A DNA stretch of 64,000 nucleotides from Phenylobacterium sp. (GCA_018001015.1 JAGNIV010000003.1:62001-126000); one strand, 5' to 3'; positions 44,132 through 53,205 are shown, counted from the first letter of the stretch. The notes: generated from the letters alone by a model not told the origin. A program made the numbers and translations.

Positions 44132-45279
44132 GGGAGAAGACCCACCATGGCCGATATCAGACCGTCAATGTCCCGCGTGGTGTGGCCGGCGGTGAAGGCC
44201 AGGCGCAGGCGGGCGGTGCCGGCGGGCACGGTGGGCGGGCGGATGGCCACGGCCAGGAAGCCTTTCGATTCAAGCGCACGGGCGGCGGCGAGCGCGCGGT
44301 CGGCCTCCCCCATCAGGATGGGGACGACGGCCGAAGTGGCCTCCGGCAGGTTCAGCGCGCGGGTGAAGCGCCGCGCGTTGGCCGAGGGCCGACCGACCAG
44401 CGACGGCTCGGCGGCGATCACGTCGAGGGCGGCCAGGGCGGCGGCGGCGTTGGCGGGCGGCAGGCCGGTCGTATAGACGAAGGTGCGGGCGCGGGTCTTG
44501 ATCAGGTCGATCACCGGCGCGCTGGCGCAGACATAGGCGCCGTAGCCGCCGAGCGCCTTGGAGAAGGTGCCCATGGACAGGTCGATGTGGGCGCCGGGAT
44601 AGACCGAGCCCGAGCCCGCGCCGCCCTCCCCCACCACGCCCAGGCCGTGGGCGTCGTCCACCAGCAGCCAGGCGTGATTTGCACGTGCAAGAGAGCTGAT
44701 TGCATCGAGGGGCGCCAGGTCGCCGTCCATGGAGAACACCCCGTCGGTGGCGATCAGGCAGCGGGCCGCGGCGCCGCGATGGGCGGCCAGCTTCTCCGCC
44801 AGGTCGGCCATGTCGTTGTGGCGGAAGGCCAGCACCGTGGCGCCCGAAAGCTGGGCTCCCGACCAGATGCAGGCATGGGCCAGCTCGTCGGCCAGGATCA
44901 GGTCGCCCGGCCCCATGACGGTGGGGATGATGCCGGTGTTGGCCAGGTAGCCGGAGCCGAAGACACAGGCGGCCTGCTTGCCCTTCAGCGCCGCCAGCCG
45001 CGCCTCCAGCTCACCGAAGATCGGATGGTCGCCGGTCACCAGCCGCGAGGCCCCGGCGCCCGCGCCATAGCGCTCGACCGCCGCCATGGCCGCGGCCTTC
45101 ACCGCGGGGTGGTGCGACAGGTTCAGATAGTCGTTGCAGGAGAAGGACACCAGACGCCGCCCGCCCCGCTCGACCCACAGGCCGTCGATCCGGTCGGTGG
45201 GGACCAGCCGCCGGCGCAGGCTGCGGCTCTCCAGCTGGTCCAGTTTCTCGGCGGCGAAGGCGGTGAGGCTGTCGGTCAT
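44128..45279 (-). CDS. bioF: 8-amino-7-oxononanoate synthase BioF
   Basis: 383 residues, PLP alpha-oxoamine synthase joining alanine and pimeloyl-CoA/ACP. The PLP lysine is in MGTFSKALGGYGAYV; VDDAHGLGVVGEGG is the usual Asp-His block and FSCNDYLNLSHH the N-terminal one. The ATG at 45279 is chosen because the frame upstream is not family-like. First gene of a bioF-bioD unit. Confidence 0.94.
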   Translation of the reverse strand: MTDSLTAFAAEKLDQLESRSLRRRLVPTDRIDGLWVERGGRRLVSFSCNDYLNLSHHPAVKAAAMAAVERYGAGAGASRLVTGDHPIFGELEARLAALKGKQAACVFGSGYLANTGIIPTVMGPGDLILADELAHACIWSGAQLSGATVLAFRHNDMADLAEKLAAHRGAAARCLIATDGVFSMDGDLAPLDAISSLARANHAWLLVDDAHGLGVVGEGGAGSGSVYPGAHIDLSMGTFSKALGGYGAYVCASAPVIDLIKTRARTFVYTTGLPPANAAAALAALDVIAAEPSLVGRPSANARRFTRALNLPEATSAVVPILMGEADRALAAARALESKGFLAVAIRPPTVPAGTARLRLAFTAGHTTRDIDGLISAMVGLLP

Positions 45280-45422
45280 CGGGCGCCGATATGCACGGGT
45301 GTTGGGACTGGGGGAAGGGCGCACCCTCTCCGCTCATCCGGGCGAAGGCGCGAGGGGCCGCCGCGCCACCAGAGCTTGAACCATCGGCTTGCTCACCGGG
45401 GCCTCCGCGATATTCTCCGGCC

Positions 45423-45956
45423 ATGACCCACGCTCCCGTCCTCGTCATCGACCTTCAGACCGGCATGTTCGACGGGGTGAATGAGCCGCCCATCCATGAT
45501 GCGGAGAATCTGGTGGCGCGGACGCGGGCGGTGTTGGCCTGGGCGCGGGCGAGCGGCCATCCGGTGGCCTTCGTGCGGCATGACGGCCGCCCCGGTGACG
45601 GTCTGGCGCCGGGCAAGCCCGGCTGGCCGGTGTGGCCGGCCCTGGGCCAGGCGCAGGACGAACCGACCTTCAGCAAGAGCGTCGGCGACGCCTTCAGCAA
45701 CCCCGAGCTGGGCGCCTGGATCGCAGGTCAGGGCGCGGGCGAGGTGCTGCTGCTGGGCGCCCAGACCGACCAGTGCGTGGCCGCCACGGTGAAGGGGGCG
45801 CTGGCGGCGGGGCTGAAGGTGACCGTGGTGGCCGATGCTCATGGCACCTGGGACTGGAACGGCGAGACTGCGCCGCAGATCATCGCTCGGCACAACGCGG
45901 CCTTTGCGCAGGCCGGCGCGCGGGTGGTGAACACGGCGGCGCTGACGGGGGGCTGA
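45423..45956 (+). CDS. Isochorismatase-family cysteine hydrolase
   Basis: 177 residues. Catalytic aspartate in VLVIDLQTGMFDGV, and catalytic cysteine in LLGAQTDQCVAATVKGALAAGL. Family members hydrolyse isochorismate, nicotinamide or other amides; the substrate here is unknown. It is divergent from bioF with 143 bases between. The enoyl-CoA hydratase gene follows after 50 bases. Confidence 0.87.
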   Translation: MTHAPVLVIDLQTGMFDGVNEPPIHDAENLVARTRAVLAWARASGHPVAFVRHDGRPGDGLAPGKPGWPVWPALGQAQDEPTFSKSVGDAFSNPELGAWIAGQGAGEVLLLGAQTDQCVAATVKGALAAGLKVTVVADAHGTWDWNGETAPQIIARHNAAFAQAGARVVNTAALTGG

Positions 45957-46006
45957 CCGCGCCGCAATCGGTGCTAGCCTGCCCGCAACAACAGAGGGAG
46001 GGCGGC

Positions 46007-46801
46007 ATGGGCGCGCTGGTGAAGGTTTCCGACGACGGGCATGTGCGGACGATCGCGCTGAACCGGCCGGAGAAGAAGAACGCGCTGAGCCAGGAGCTGG
46101 CCTGGGGCGTGGTGGCCGCCGTCGACGAGGCGGCCAAGGACGACAATGTCTGGGTGGTGGCCATCACCGGCACCGGCGACGCCTTCTGCGCCGGACTGGA
46201 CCTGTCGGGCGCGCCGCCGCACTCGCCCTATCCGGCGATGACCGCCCAGCTGGACGACATCAGCTGGGTCGGGCAGTTCCTGCTGTCGATCCGCAAGCGC
46301 TGCGACAAGCCGGTGGTGGGCGGGATCAACGGCGTGGCCGTCGGCGCCGGCCTGGGCCTGGCCATGGCTACCGACGTGCGGCTGATCAGCTCCAACGCGC
46401 GGCTGATGGCCGGCTACACCCGGATCGGCGGCTCGCCGGACGCGGGGCTGACCATCACCCTGCCCCAGGTCATGGGATACGAACGCGCCATGCGCTTCAT
46501 GATGGAGAACCGCACGGTGACCGGGGCCGAGGCGCTGGACTGGGGCATGGCCGGCGAGGTGGTGGACCAGGACAAGTTCGACGCGCGGCTGGCGGAATAC
46601 TGCGCCTCGCTGTGCGAGTGGTCGCCCATCACCCTGCGGCTGCTGAAGCGGGGCATGGTGAAGTCCTCGGAGAGCCACGACATGGAGCAGCAGCTTCGCT
46701 ACGAGGTCTCCAACATCGGCCGCGCCTTCGGCAGCCAGGACGGCAAGGAGGCCCGCGCGGCCTTCCTGGAGAAGCGCAAACCGGTGTTCACCGGGCGGTA
46801 G
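46007..46801 (+). CDS. Enoyl-CoA hydratase/isomerase
   Basis: 264 residues of the crotonase fold. The oxyanion-hole blocks are TGTGDAFCAGLDLSG and KPVVGGINGVAVGAGLGLAMATD; a TRIGGSPDAGLTITLPQ segment holds the usual catalytic glutamate position as aspartate (SPDAG). It acts in CoA-thioester breakdown or a related isomerisation. GAGGG precedes the ATG. The small membrane protein gene follows 18 bases later. Confidence 0.88.
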   Translation: MGALVKVSDDGHVRTIALNRPEKKNALSQELAWGVVAAVDEAAKDDNVWVVAITGTGDAFCAGLDLSGAPPHSPYPAMTAQLDDISWVGQFLLSIRKRCDKPVVGGINGVAVGAGLGLAMATDVRLISSNARLMAGYTRIGGSPDAGLTITLPQVMGYERAMRFMMENRTVTGAEALDWGMAGEVVDQDKFDARLAEYCASLCEWSPITLRLLKRGMVKSSESHDMEQQLRYEVSNIGRAFGSQDGKEARAAFLEKRKPVFTGR

Positions 46802-46819
46802 GGGCGCGGTGTACGGCGC

Positions 46820-47176
46820 GTGACCGACGCCCTGCGCCTGGCCCTGGTGCGCGGCCTGCATACGGCGATCTATCTGGTGATGGCCGGGGCGGTGTTCGTC
46901 GTCCTCTATGCCGGGATCACGGGCGCCCACGGCCCCTGGCTGTGGGTGGCGGCGGGGCTGGTGGCCGTCGAGTGCCTGGTCTTCGCGGCCAGCGGCATGA
47001 AGTGCCCGCTCACCGCCGTGGCGGTGAGGTACGGTGCGACCCGGACCGCGCCGCACGACACCTACCTGCCGGAGCGCTTCACCCGCCTTACCTTTCGGAT
47101 CTTCACGCCGCTGATCGTGCTGGGCGCGCTTCTGGTGGTGGGGCGGGCTGTCTGGTTCGGTTGGGCGCCGGCCTGA
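46820..47176 (+). CDS. Small membrane protein of unknown function
   Basis: 118 residues, three hydrophobic helices (AIYLVMAGAVFVVLYAGIT; LWVAAGLVAVECLVFAASG; IFTPLIVLGALLVVGRAVWFG). KCPLTAVAVRYGA with one cysteine is a conserved-looking loop. The start appears to be GTG. Likely cotranscribed with the hydratase gene; no function suggested. Confidence 0.6.
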   Translation: MTDALRLALVRGLHTAIYLVMAGAVFVVLYAGITGAHGPWLWVAAGLVAVECLVFAASGMKCPLTAVAVRYGATRTAPHDTYLPERFTRLTFRIFTPLIVLGALLVVGRAVWFGWAPA

Positions 47177-47178
47177 GG

Positions 47179-49119
47179 TCAGCCACGGGCCATGGCCTCC
47201 TGCAGCGCGCGGGCGAGATCGTCCTGCAGGAACGGCTTGGCCAGCCTGGTCAGGTGGGGATCGGACCCGCCCGGGAGTTCCGCGTAGCCGGTGGCCAGGA
47301 TCAGCGCGACGCCCGGATGGCTGGCCCGGATCTCATCGGCCAGCTGCAGACCGGTGACCTGGGGCATGGCGTAGTCGGTGATCACCAGGTCGATCTGCTC
47401 GCGTTTCAGGGTGGCGAGCGCGTCGCGGGCCGAGATGGCCGGGAAGACCACGTGGCCGAGGTCCTCCAGCATGGCGACGGTGTTGAGCAACACCAGGCTG
47501 TCGTCGTCGACGGCCAGGACGGTCAATGGCCCGGAGGGCTGGATCTGCTCGACCGCACCGGTTCCGACAAAGACCTGCCGCTCGTCGCCGTCCCGCACCT
47601 GGGGCAGCCAGAGCTCGACGGTCGCGCCCTCCCCCACCTGGCTGCGGAGCACCATGCGCCCCCCCGACTGTTCGGTCAGGCCGTGGATCATGGAGAGGCC
47701 GAGCCCGGTCCCCTTGCCGACCCCCTTGGTGATGAAGAACGGCTCGGCGGCGCGGGCCAGGACCTCGGGAGCCATGCCGTGGCCCGTGTCGGAGACGCTG
47801 AGACAGACATAGTCGCCCGGCGGAAGCCCGGCCTCGGATTTCGCCGTCAGGGTCTGGGGCAGCGCCTCGATGCGGATCGCGCCGCCGTCCGGCATGGCGT
47901 CGCGGGCGTTGACCGCCAGGTTCAGCAGGGCGTTCTCAAGCTGGTTGGCGTCGGTGAGCACCAGGGCCAGGCCGCGCGGGAAGTGGGTTTCGATGCGCAT
48001 GGCCGGCCCCAGCGAGCGCTGCAGCAGGCCGGTCATGCCGCGCACCAGGGCCGCCAGATCGACGGGGCCGAGCCTCAGTTCCTGTTTCCGGGCGAAGGCC
48101 AGCATCCGCTGGGTCAGGGCCGCGCCGCGCTGTGCGCCCTGCATGGCGTTGTCGATCAACGGGGTGACGCGGGGGTCGTGCGGCAGGCGCTTGCGGACCA
48201 GCTCCAGGCTGCCCTGCACCGCCATCAGCAGGTTGTTGAAGTCGTGAGCCACGCCGCCCGTGAGCTGGCCGATGGCCTCCAGTTTCTGGGACTGCAGCAA
48301 AGCCTCGCGGGCGGTCTCCAGCGCCTGCTGCGCCGCCCGGCGCTCGGTGATGTCGCGGGTGATCTTGGCGAAGCCGATCACGCCGCCCGCGTCGTCACCG
48401 ATCACGTCGATGACCACGTGGGCCCAGAACCGGGTTCCATCCTTGCGGACCCGCCAGCCCTCCTGCTCGCAACGCCTCTCGGCCGCGGCCCTGGCCAGGG
48501 CGCGGTCGGGCAGACCGCTGGCGCGGTCCTCCTCGGTATAGAACCGGGAGAAATGAGACCCGACGATCTCCTCGGGCCTATAACCCTTGATGCGCTGGGC
48601 GCCGGCGTTCCAGCTGGACACCTTGCCGGTGGGGTCCAGCATGTAGATGGCGTAGTCGGTGACCCCTTGGACCAGGAGGCGGAACTGTTCCTCGCTGGCC
48701 CGCAGGGCGGTCTCGGCGATCTTCCGCTCGGTGAGGTCGCGGGTGATCTTCGCATAGCCGATGAGGCCGCCGTCGGGGCTGCGGATCGGATCTATGATCA
48801 CGTGCGCCCAGAAGCGGCTGCCGTCCTTGCGGATCCGCCACCCTTCCTTCTCGAAGCGTCCCTCCTCGCGGGCGGCCCGCAGGGCGGCGGCCGGGATTCC
48901 GGCCGCGCGGTCATCTTCTGAATAGAAGCGGGAGAAGTGTTCGCCGATGATCTCGGAGGCGACATAGCCCTTGAAGCGCTGCGCGCCAGGGTTCCAGCTG
49001 GTCACCCGCCCATCGGGGTCGAGCATGTAGATGGCGTAGTCGGTAATGGCGTCGATCAGGAGCCGGTAGCGGCTCTCGTCGGTGATTGGCGCCGCCTCCT
49101 GTCCACTGCCCATGAACAT
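47179..49119 (-). CDS. Cytoplasmic hybrid histidine kinase with two near-duplicate PAS domains
   Basis: 646 residues, no membrane helix. Two PAS domains of the same type (about 17-135 and 143-262), each with the pattern TDYAIYMLDPxG...GAQRxKGY...HFSRFY(S/T)E(E/D)DRA...FWAHV(I/V)ID. Then HisKA with His ~292 (GGVAHDFNNLLMAV), a HATPase domain (NLAVNARDAMPDGG, GTGLGLSMIHGL), and a C-terminal receiver with Asp ~582 (LVITDYAMPQVTG). The PAS pair arose by internal duplication and may bind a shared ligand or flavin; no LOV cysteine is seen. Signal output needs an external partner. Confidence 0.93.
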   Translation of the reverse strand: MFMGSGQEAAPITDESRYRLLIDAITDYAIYMLDPDGRVTSWNPGAQRFKGYVASEIIGEHFSRFYSEDDRAAGIPAAALRAAREEGRFEKEGWRIRKDGSRFWAHVIIDPIRSPDGGLIGYAKITRDLTERKIAETALRASEEQFRLLVQGVTDYAIYMLDPTGKVSSWNAGAQRIKGYRPEEIVGSHFSRFYTEEDRASGLPDRALARAAAERRCEQEGWRVRKDGTRFWAHVVIDVIGDDAGGVIGFAKITRDITERRAAQQALETAREALLQSQKLEAIGQLTGGVAHDFNNLLMAVQGSLELVRKRLPHDPRVTPLIDNAMQGAQRGAALTQRMLAFARKQELRLGPVDLAALVRGMTGLLQRSLGPAMRIETHFPRGLALVLTDANQLENALLNLAVNARDAMPDGGAIRIEALPQTLTAKSEAGLPPGDYVCLSVSDTGHGMAPEVLARAAEPFFITKGVGKGTGLGLSMIHGLTEQSGGRMVLRSQVGEGATVELWLPQVRDGDERQVFVGTGAVEQIQPSGPLTVLAVDDDSLVLLNTVAMLEDLGHVVFPAISARDALATLKREQIDLVITDYAMPQVTGLQLADEIRASHPGVALILATGYAELPGGSDPHLTRLAKPFLQDDLARALQEAMARG

Positions 49120-49153
49120 CCCCCTAGACCCATCAGGAACGGACGGCCGCTGG

Positions 49154-50104
49154 CTAGGTTCCGTCCGCCATGCCGCCCTCCGGGGCGGGGGCGGGGCGCA
49201 CGCCGAGCTCGGCCAGCCGGACCAGATAGGCCTCGGTGCGCTCGGTCAGTTCGCCGATGCCGGCCAGGACCTGGGGCCGCGCGCTGACCTTTTCCGGGAC
49301 GATCACACCCGCGCCCGACTTCGCCAGCAGGCCGCGCTCCATAAGGCGGCGCACGTGGCGCCGCGTGGTCTCGTAGGGCAGGTTCAGGGTCTTGGCGACC
49401 GCATAGACCGAGACCGGCTCCCGCTCGCTGTCGCGCGGGCCAATGGGCACCTCCGGATAGGCGCTGGGGTCGAAGGCATGCTGCTCGACGTTGGCGAAGG
49501 ACACCGCGCGAATGACCAGGGCGCCCAGGGCGTCCACCTCCAGGGTGCGGCCGATCAAGGCGATGACGTCGAGGAAATAGTCGATGCCGAGGCGCACGAC
49601 CTGGCGGCTGACATCCCCCATCAGCGGGGCGGCGACGGGGGTCGGAAAGCCGCCGGCGTTGTTCACCAGATCCTGAGTCAGGGCCCAGTGAGCCTGGACC
49701 GCGCCCAGCATGCCCGCGTTGACGTAGGCGCGGGTGGGAATGATCAGGCCGCCGGGGACGCTCTCGCAGAGCCCCTCCTTGCGCAACTTGGCAGCGTGGC
49801 GGCGGACCGTCTCGTAAGGAATGCCCAGCTCCTTGGCGACGGCGTAGACCGTGACCGGCACACGCTCGCTGTCGGGCGGAATGGCGTCCATCGCCGCATA
49901 GCGCAGGGCCCGGTCCGGGTCGCCGGTGAAGCGGCGCATGTTCGCCCGGGCGATCGACAGAAAGGTCAGGGTGGTGACCAGATCACGGTCCACGGCGTGA
50001 TCCAGCAGCCGCACGATGTTGAGAAAGTACTCCGCGCTCTGCCGGGCGGTCAGCCGACGGCTGTCGAGCGCCGGGGGCGCCGAATCTTGAGGCGGGGGAA
50101 TCAT
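49154..50104 (-). CDS. Putative regulator built from two copies of one HTH domain (paralogue 2)
   Basis: 316 residues in two similar halves, related to the protein at 15141-16088. The core motif VYA(V)A(K)xLx(I/L)PYET(V/T)RRH occurs at residues ~86-103 and ~233-250, each followed by a wing-like (L)IIP or VIVP strand. An N-terminal helix S-A-E-Y-F-L / G-I-D-Y-F-L starts each half. Inferred DNA-binding protein; no family name known to me. It is divergent from bioA, 136 bases apart, and lies behind the double-PAS kinase gene in the same direction. Confidence 0.7.
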   Translation of the reverse strand: MIPPPQDSAPPALDSRRLTARQSAEYFLNIVRLLDHAVDRDLVTTLTFLSIARANMRRFTGDPDRALRYAAMDAIPPDSERVPVTVYAVAKELGIPYETVRRHAAKLRKEGLCESVPGGLIIPTRAYVNAGMLGAVQAHWALTQDLVNNAGGFPTPVAAPLMGDVSRQVVRLGIDYFLDVIALIGRTLEVDALGALVIRAVSFANVEQHAFDPSAYPEVPIGPRDSEREPVSVYAVAKTLNLPYETTRRHVRRLMERGLLAKSGAGVIVPEKVSARPQVLAGIGELTERTEAYLVRLAELGVRPAPAPEGGMADGT

Positions 50105-50240
50105 CGGGCGAACTTAGGCCGCGTCGGCGACCGGGTACACAATATGGGCGTCATTAGTTGCGATGCCGGGGCTTGGCGGCTTGCCAGGGGCGGGCGGCGC
50201 TCACTACGACGCGGGCGCCCCCCCGCAGAGGAACCCCCCA

Positions 50241-51491
50241 ATGCCCCAATGGCTCACCGACGGCGCGCCCCATGTCTGGCGGCCCTACTGCCAGATGAAA
50301 ACCGCTCCGGAGCCGCTGGCGGTGGCGCGGACGCAAGGGGCGAGGATCATCCTGGAGGACGGTCGCGAGCTGGTGGATGGTATCGCCAGCTGGTGGACCG
50401 CTGTTCACGGCTACAACCATCCGCACATCCGCGCGGCGGTGACCGAACAACTGGAGCGGGCTCCGCACGTGATGTTCGGCGGCCTGGCGCACGAGCCGGC
50501 CTACCGCCTGGCCAGCCGACTTTCGGCCCTGCTGCCCGGCGAGCTGGACCATGTGTTCTTCGCCGAGAGCGGATCGGTGGCCGTTGAGATCTCGATGAAG
50601 ATGGCCCTGCAGTACTGGATCAACCGGGGCGTGACGGGGCGCGCCAAGTTCGTCAGCTTCCTGGGCGGCTATCATGGCGACACCCTGGCCACGATGACCA
50701 TCTGCGATCCCGAGGAGGGGATGCACGGCCTGTTCGCCGGGGTCATGCCGGCCCAGCACGTGGTCGCCCTGCCCCGCGACGCCGAGCGCGAGGCGGCGCT
50801 GGACGCCCTGCTGGCGGACAAGGGCCACGAGATCGCCGCCCTGATCGTCGAGCCCCGCGTGCAGGGGGCGGGCGGCATGCTTTTACACGATGATCATGTG
50901 CTGCAGGTTCTGCGGCGGCTGGCCGACAAGCATGGCCTGCTGCTGATCTTCGACGAGATCTTCACGGGCTTCGGCCGGACCGGGGACCTGTTCGCCTGCT
51001 CGGGCTCCGGGGTGATCCCCGACATCGTGACCCTGTCCAAGGCGCTCACCGGCGGCACGCTGCCGCTGTCGGCCGCCATCGCCAGCCGCCAGGTGTTTCA
51101 GGCCTTCTGGTCCGATGACGCCGGCGCGGCCCTGATGCACGGCCCGACCTACATGGCCAATCCGCTGGCCTGCGCGGCGGCGAACGCATCGCTCGATCTG
51201 TTCGAGAGCGGGGCATGGAGAGAGGACGTGGCGCGGATCAATACGGCGCTGGCGGCGGGGCTGGAGCCCTGCCGCGGCGCACCCGGGGTGGTGGACGTCC
51301 GCACCCTGGGCGCCATCGGGGTGGTGGAGTTCGAGGAGCCCGTGGACGCCGGCGGCCTCTGCGCCCGGTTCGCCGACCTGGGCTGCTGGATCCGGCCGAT
51401 GGGCAAGGTGGTCTACCTGACCCCGCCCTTCGTGACCTCCGACGCGGAGATGGCGCGGCTGACGGGGGCGATCCGGGCTGTGGTTTGCTAG
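50241..51491 (+). CDS. bioA: Adenosylmethionine-8-amino-7-oxononanoate aminotransferase BioA
   Basis: 416 residues, class III PLP aminotransferase of biotin synthesis. The PLP lysine is in VTLSKALTGGTLPLSA; FDEIFTGFGRTG is the acidic PLP-contact block; VHGYNHPHI and GGLAHEPAYRLA are BioA-like. ATG at 50241. It is separated from bioF-bioD by about 6 kb, so biotin genes are split in this genome. Confidence 0.93.
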   Translation: MPQWLTDGAPHVWRPYCQMKTAPEPLAVARTQGARIILEDGRELVDGIASWWTAVHGYNHPHIRAAVTEQLERAPHVMFGGLAHEPAYRLASRLSALLPGELDHVFFAESGSVAVEISMKMALQYWINRGVTGRAKFVSFLGGYHGDTLATMTICDPEEGMHGLFAGVMPAQHVVALPRDAEREAALDALLADKGHEIAALIVEPRVQGAGGMLLHDDHVLQVLRRLADKHGLLLIFDEIFTGFGRTGDLFACSGSGVIPDIVTLSKALTGGTLPLSAAIASRQVFQAFWSDDAGAALMHGPTYMANPLACAAANASLDLFESGAWREDVARINTALAAGLEPCRGAPGVVDVRTLGAIGVVEFEEPVDAGGLCARFADLGCWIRPMGKVVYLTPPFVTSDAEMARLTGAIRAVVC

Positions 51492-51499
51492 CCCCTCAC

Positions 51500-51608
51500 C
51501 CGCTCACCCCGGCGAAGGCCGGGGCCCAGGTACACCCACCGCATTCCGAATTCCTGGCGCAGGCTGTGATCTATGATCTGGGTCCCGGCCTTCGCCGGGA
51601 TGAGCGGG
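51500..51608. repeat. Dispersed ~108-bp palindromic intergenic repeat, copy 1
   Basis: Arms of about 30 bases: CCGCTCACCCCGGCGAAGG... (51500-51529) and ...CCTTCGCCGGGATGAGCGG (51579-51608). The centre (GATCTATGATC-like) is shared with the copy at 60180-60286, which lies in the opposite orientation. It separates convergent bioA and the esterase gene, so it may terminate both. Confidence 0.85.
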
Positions 51609-51618
51609 GTTGTTTCAC

Positions 51619-52551
51619 TTAACTCAGCGCCGCCTTCAGCTGCGCCGCGATCTCGTGGGCGGCGGCGTCGATGGCAGGGGAGACGTCGCCCATGATCAGG
51701 AAGTCGTGGACCATGTCGGCGTATTCCTTGTGGGTCGCCTTGACGCCGGCGGCGTTGAGCCTGGCGGCGAAGTCGCGGCCCTCGTCCTTCAGGGGGTCGT
51801 AGCCGGCGGTGATCACCAGGGCGGGCGGGGTCCCGGCCACGTCGGCGCGGCCGAGCATGGCCCGGTGGGCCTGGGGGTGGCCGAGCGCGGCCAGGCACTT
51901 GTCGAACCAGGCGATGGCGGCCTTGGTGAGGACCGGGCCGTCGAGGTCCTTGCGCGACTGGGTCTCCACGTCCGGCCAGATGCCCGGATAGAGCAACAGC
52001 TGGAAGGCGATCTTCCGCTGGGGATCGTTCTTCATGTCCACGCTGATGGAGGCGGCCAGGTTGCCCCCCGCCGAGCAGCCGCCCACGGCGATGCGGGTGG
52101 GATCGACGCCGATCTCGGCGGCGTGGTCGAAGGCCCACCGGGTTGCGGCCAGACAGTCGTCGTGGCCCGCCGGGAAGGGATGTTCGGGCGCCAGGCGGTA
52201 GTCGATGGCCAGCACCCGGATGCCTGCATAGGCGGCCATCCGGCGGCAGTGGCCGTCATGGGTCTCCAGGTCGCCGATGGCGAAGCCGCCGCCGTGATAA
52301 TAGACCAGCAGCGGAGTGACGGCGGGCGCGCCGGCCGGGACGTAGAGACGGGCGGGGATGGGCCCCTCGGCGCCATCGACCTTGATGTCGCTGGCCGTGA
52401 CATCCTTCGGCGCGTTCAGGTTCTGGGCCTGGCGCTGCATGCGGTAGCCGGCGCGGATCATCTCCGGCGGGATGGCGTCCAGCGGCGGCGCCTGCTGACC
52501 CGCAGCGGCGGCGGCGGCGGCGTCGAGCATGGCTTTGATGTGCGGATCCAT
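51619..52551 (-). CDS. Alpha/beta hydrolase, hormone-sensitive-lipase family esterase
   Basis: 310 residues. Oxyanion motif HGGGFAIGD; nucleophile elbow GGCSAGGNLAASIS; acid in AGYDPLKDEGRDFA; histidine in DMVHDFLIMG. It should hydrolyse short-chain esters in the cytoplasm. The usual GDSAGG motif has a cysteine before the serine. No operon partner is evident. Confidence 0.9.
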   Translation of the reverse strand: MDPHIKAMLDAAAAAAAGQQAPPLDAIPPEMIRAGYRMQRQAQNLNAPKDVTASDIKVDGAEGPIPARLYVPAGAPAVTPLLVYYHGGGFAIGDLETHDGHCRRMAAYAGIRVLAIDYRLAPEHPFPAGHDDCLAATRWAFDHAAEIGVDPTRIAVGGCSAGGNLAASISVDMKNDPQRKIAFQLLLYPGIWPDVETQSRKDLDGPVLTKAAIAWFDKCLAALGHPQAHRAMLGRADVAGTPPALVITAGYDPLKDEGRDFAARLNAAGVKATHKEYADMVHDFLIMGDVSPAIDAAAHEIAAQLKAALS

Positions 52552-52700
52552 CGGGTCTCTTTCCTTGTTCTAGCCGACCTGATGGTCGCGGCCTTCCCGG
52601 CAGGATGCGCGCATTCGCCCGCGCCGCGGCGCCACGTCGGCCACGCACGAGATGTCCTGCGACATCGATCCTCCCGGCTCGCCGGCCCCTTAAGACGGGG

Positions 52701-52733
52701 CCCGGCCATCTGAATTCGCACCAGATGGCCGGG
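52701..52733. terminator. Strong hairpin downstream of the tautomerase gene
   Basis: CCCGGCCATCTG (52701-52712), 9-base loop, CAGATGGCCGGG (52722-52733): a perfect 12-bp stem about 30 bases past the tautomerase stop. No T tract. It also precedes the esterase start on the same strand. Confidence 0.55.
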
Positions 52734-52764
52734 ATGGCAACGCCGGGTTTAGGGCGCCGCCACG

Positions 52765-53205
52765 TCAGCCGGCGGGGACGGCCACCGGCTCATAAGGGGT
52801 CGCCTTGTTCTCGGCGATCCAGCGGGCCTCGGCCTCGGAGTTGGGCGGCGGCGGGCGCAGGCCCTGGATCGACCAGAGATCGAAGGGGGTCTCGTCGATG
52901 TGGAACTCCCAGTCGAAGCCCCGGTCGCGGATGAAGGGCGCCATCGCCTCGTCGCAGGACTTGATCCACCAGGCCTTGGCCTCCGGGGTCGGCAGGGTGC
53001 GGGCGATGTGATCGACCCAGATGCGCACGAACTTCTCCGTTGGCTCCCCGCCGACAAAGAAGGAGTCCTTGGCGACCTCCTGGAAGACCACGCCGACATA
53101 GAATTTGGGCAGGCGGCTGTAGAGGGCGGTGATGGCCTGGGACAGGGCGTGCTTGTCCTCGACGGAGAAGGCGTTTTCGGGGTGATAGATTTTCCAGAGC
53201 GGCAT
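52765..53205 (-). CDS. Tautomerase-superfamily protein (cis-CaaD-like)
   Basis: 146 residues. After removal of Met the chain starts PLWKIYHPENAF, giving the N-terminal proline that is the catalytic base of tautomerases. RLPKFYVGVVFQEV and FVRIWVDHIART are typical of the cis-3-chloroacrylic-acid-dehalogenase / putative oxalocrotonate tautomerase group. The ATG at 53205 is chosen for that reason. The true substrate is unknown. Divergent from a TetR gene with a palindrome between. Confidence 0.8.
   Translation of the reverse strand: MPLWKIYHPENAFSVEDKHALSQAITALYSRLPKFYVGVVFQEVAKDSFFVGGEPTEKFVRIWVDHIARTLPTPEAKAWWIKSCDEAMAPFIRDRGFDWEFHIDETPFDLWSIQGLRPPPPNSEAEARWIAENKATPYEPVAVPAG

Noticed and set aside
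45280-45422. CCGCTCATCCGGGCGAAGG near 45340, like one arm of the 108-bp repeat
   Set aside because: Only about 18 bases match and no second arm is present; may be a decayed fragment but cannot be supported.
46612-48921. Open frame of 769 codons opposite the double-PAS kinase
   Set aside because: Antisense shadow; crosses gene boundaries and has no domain.
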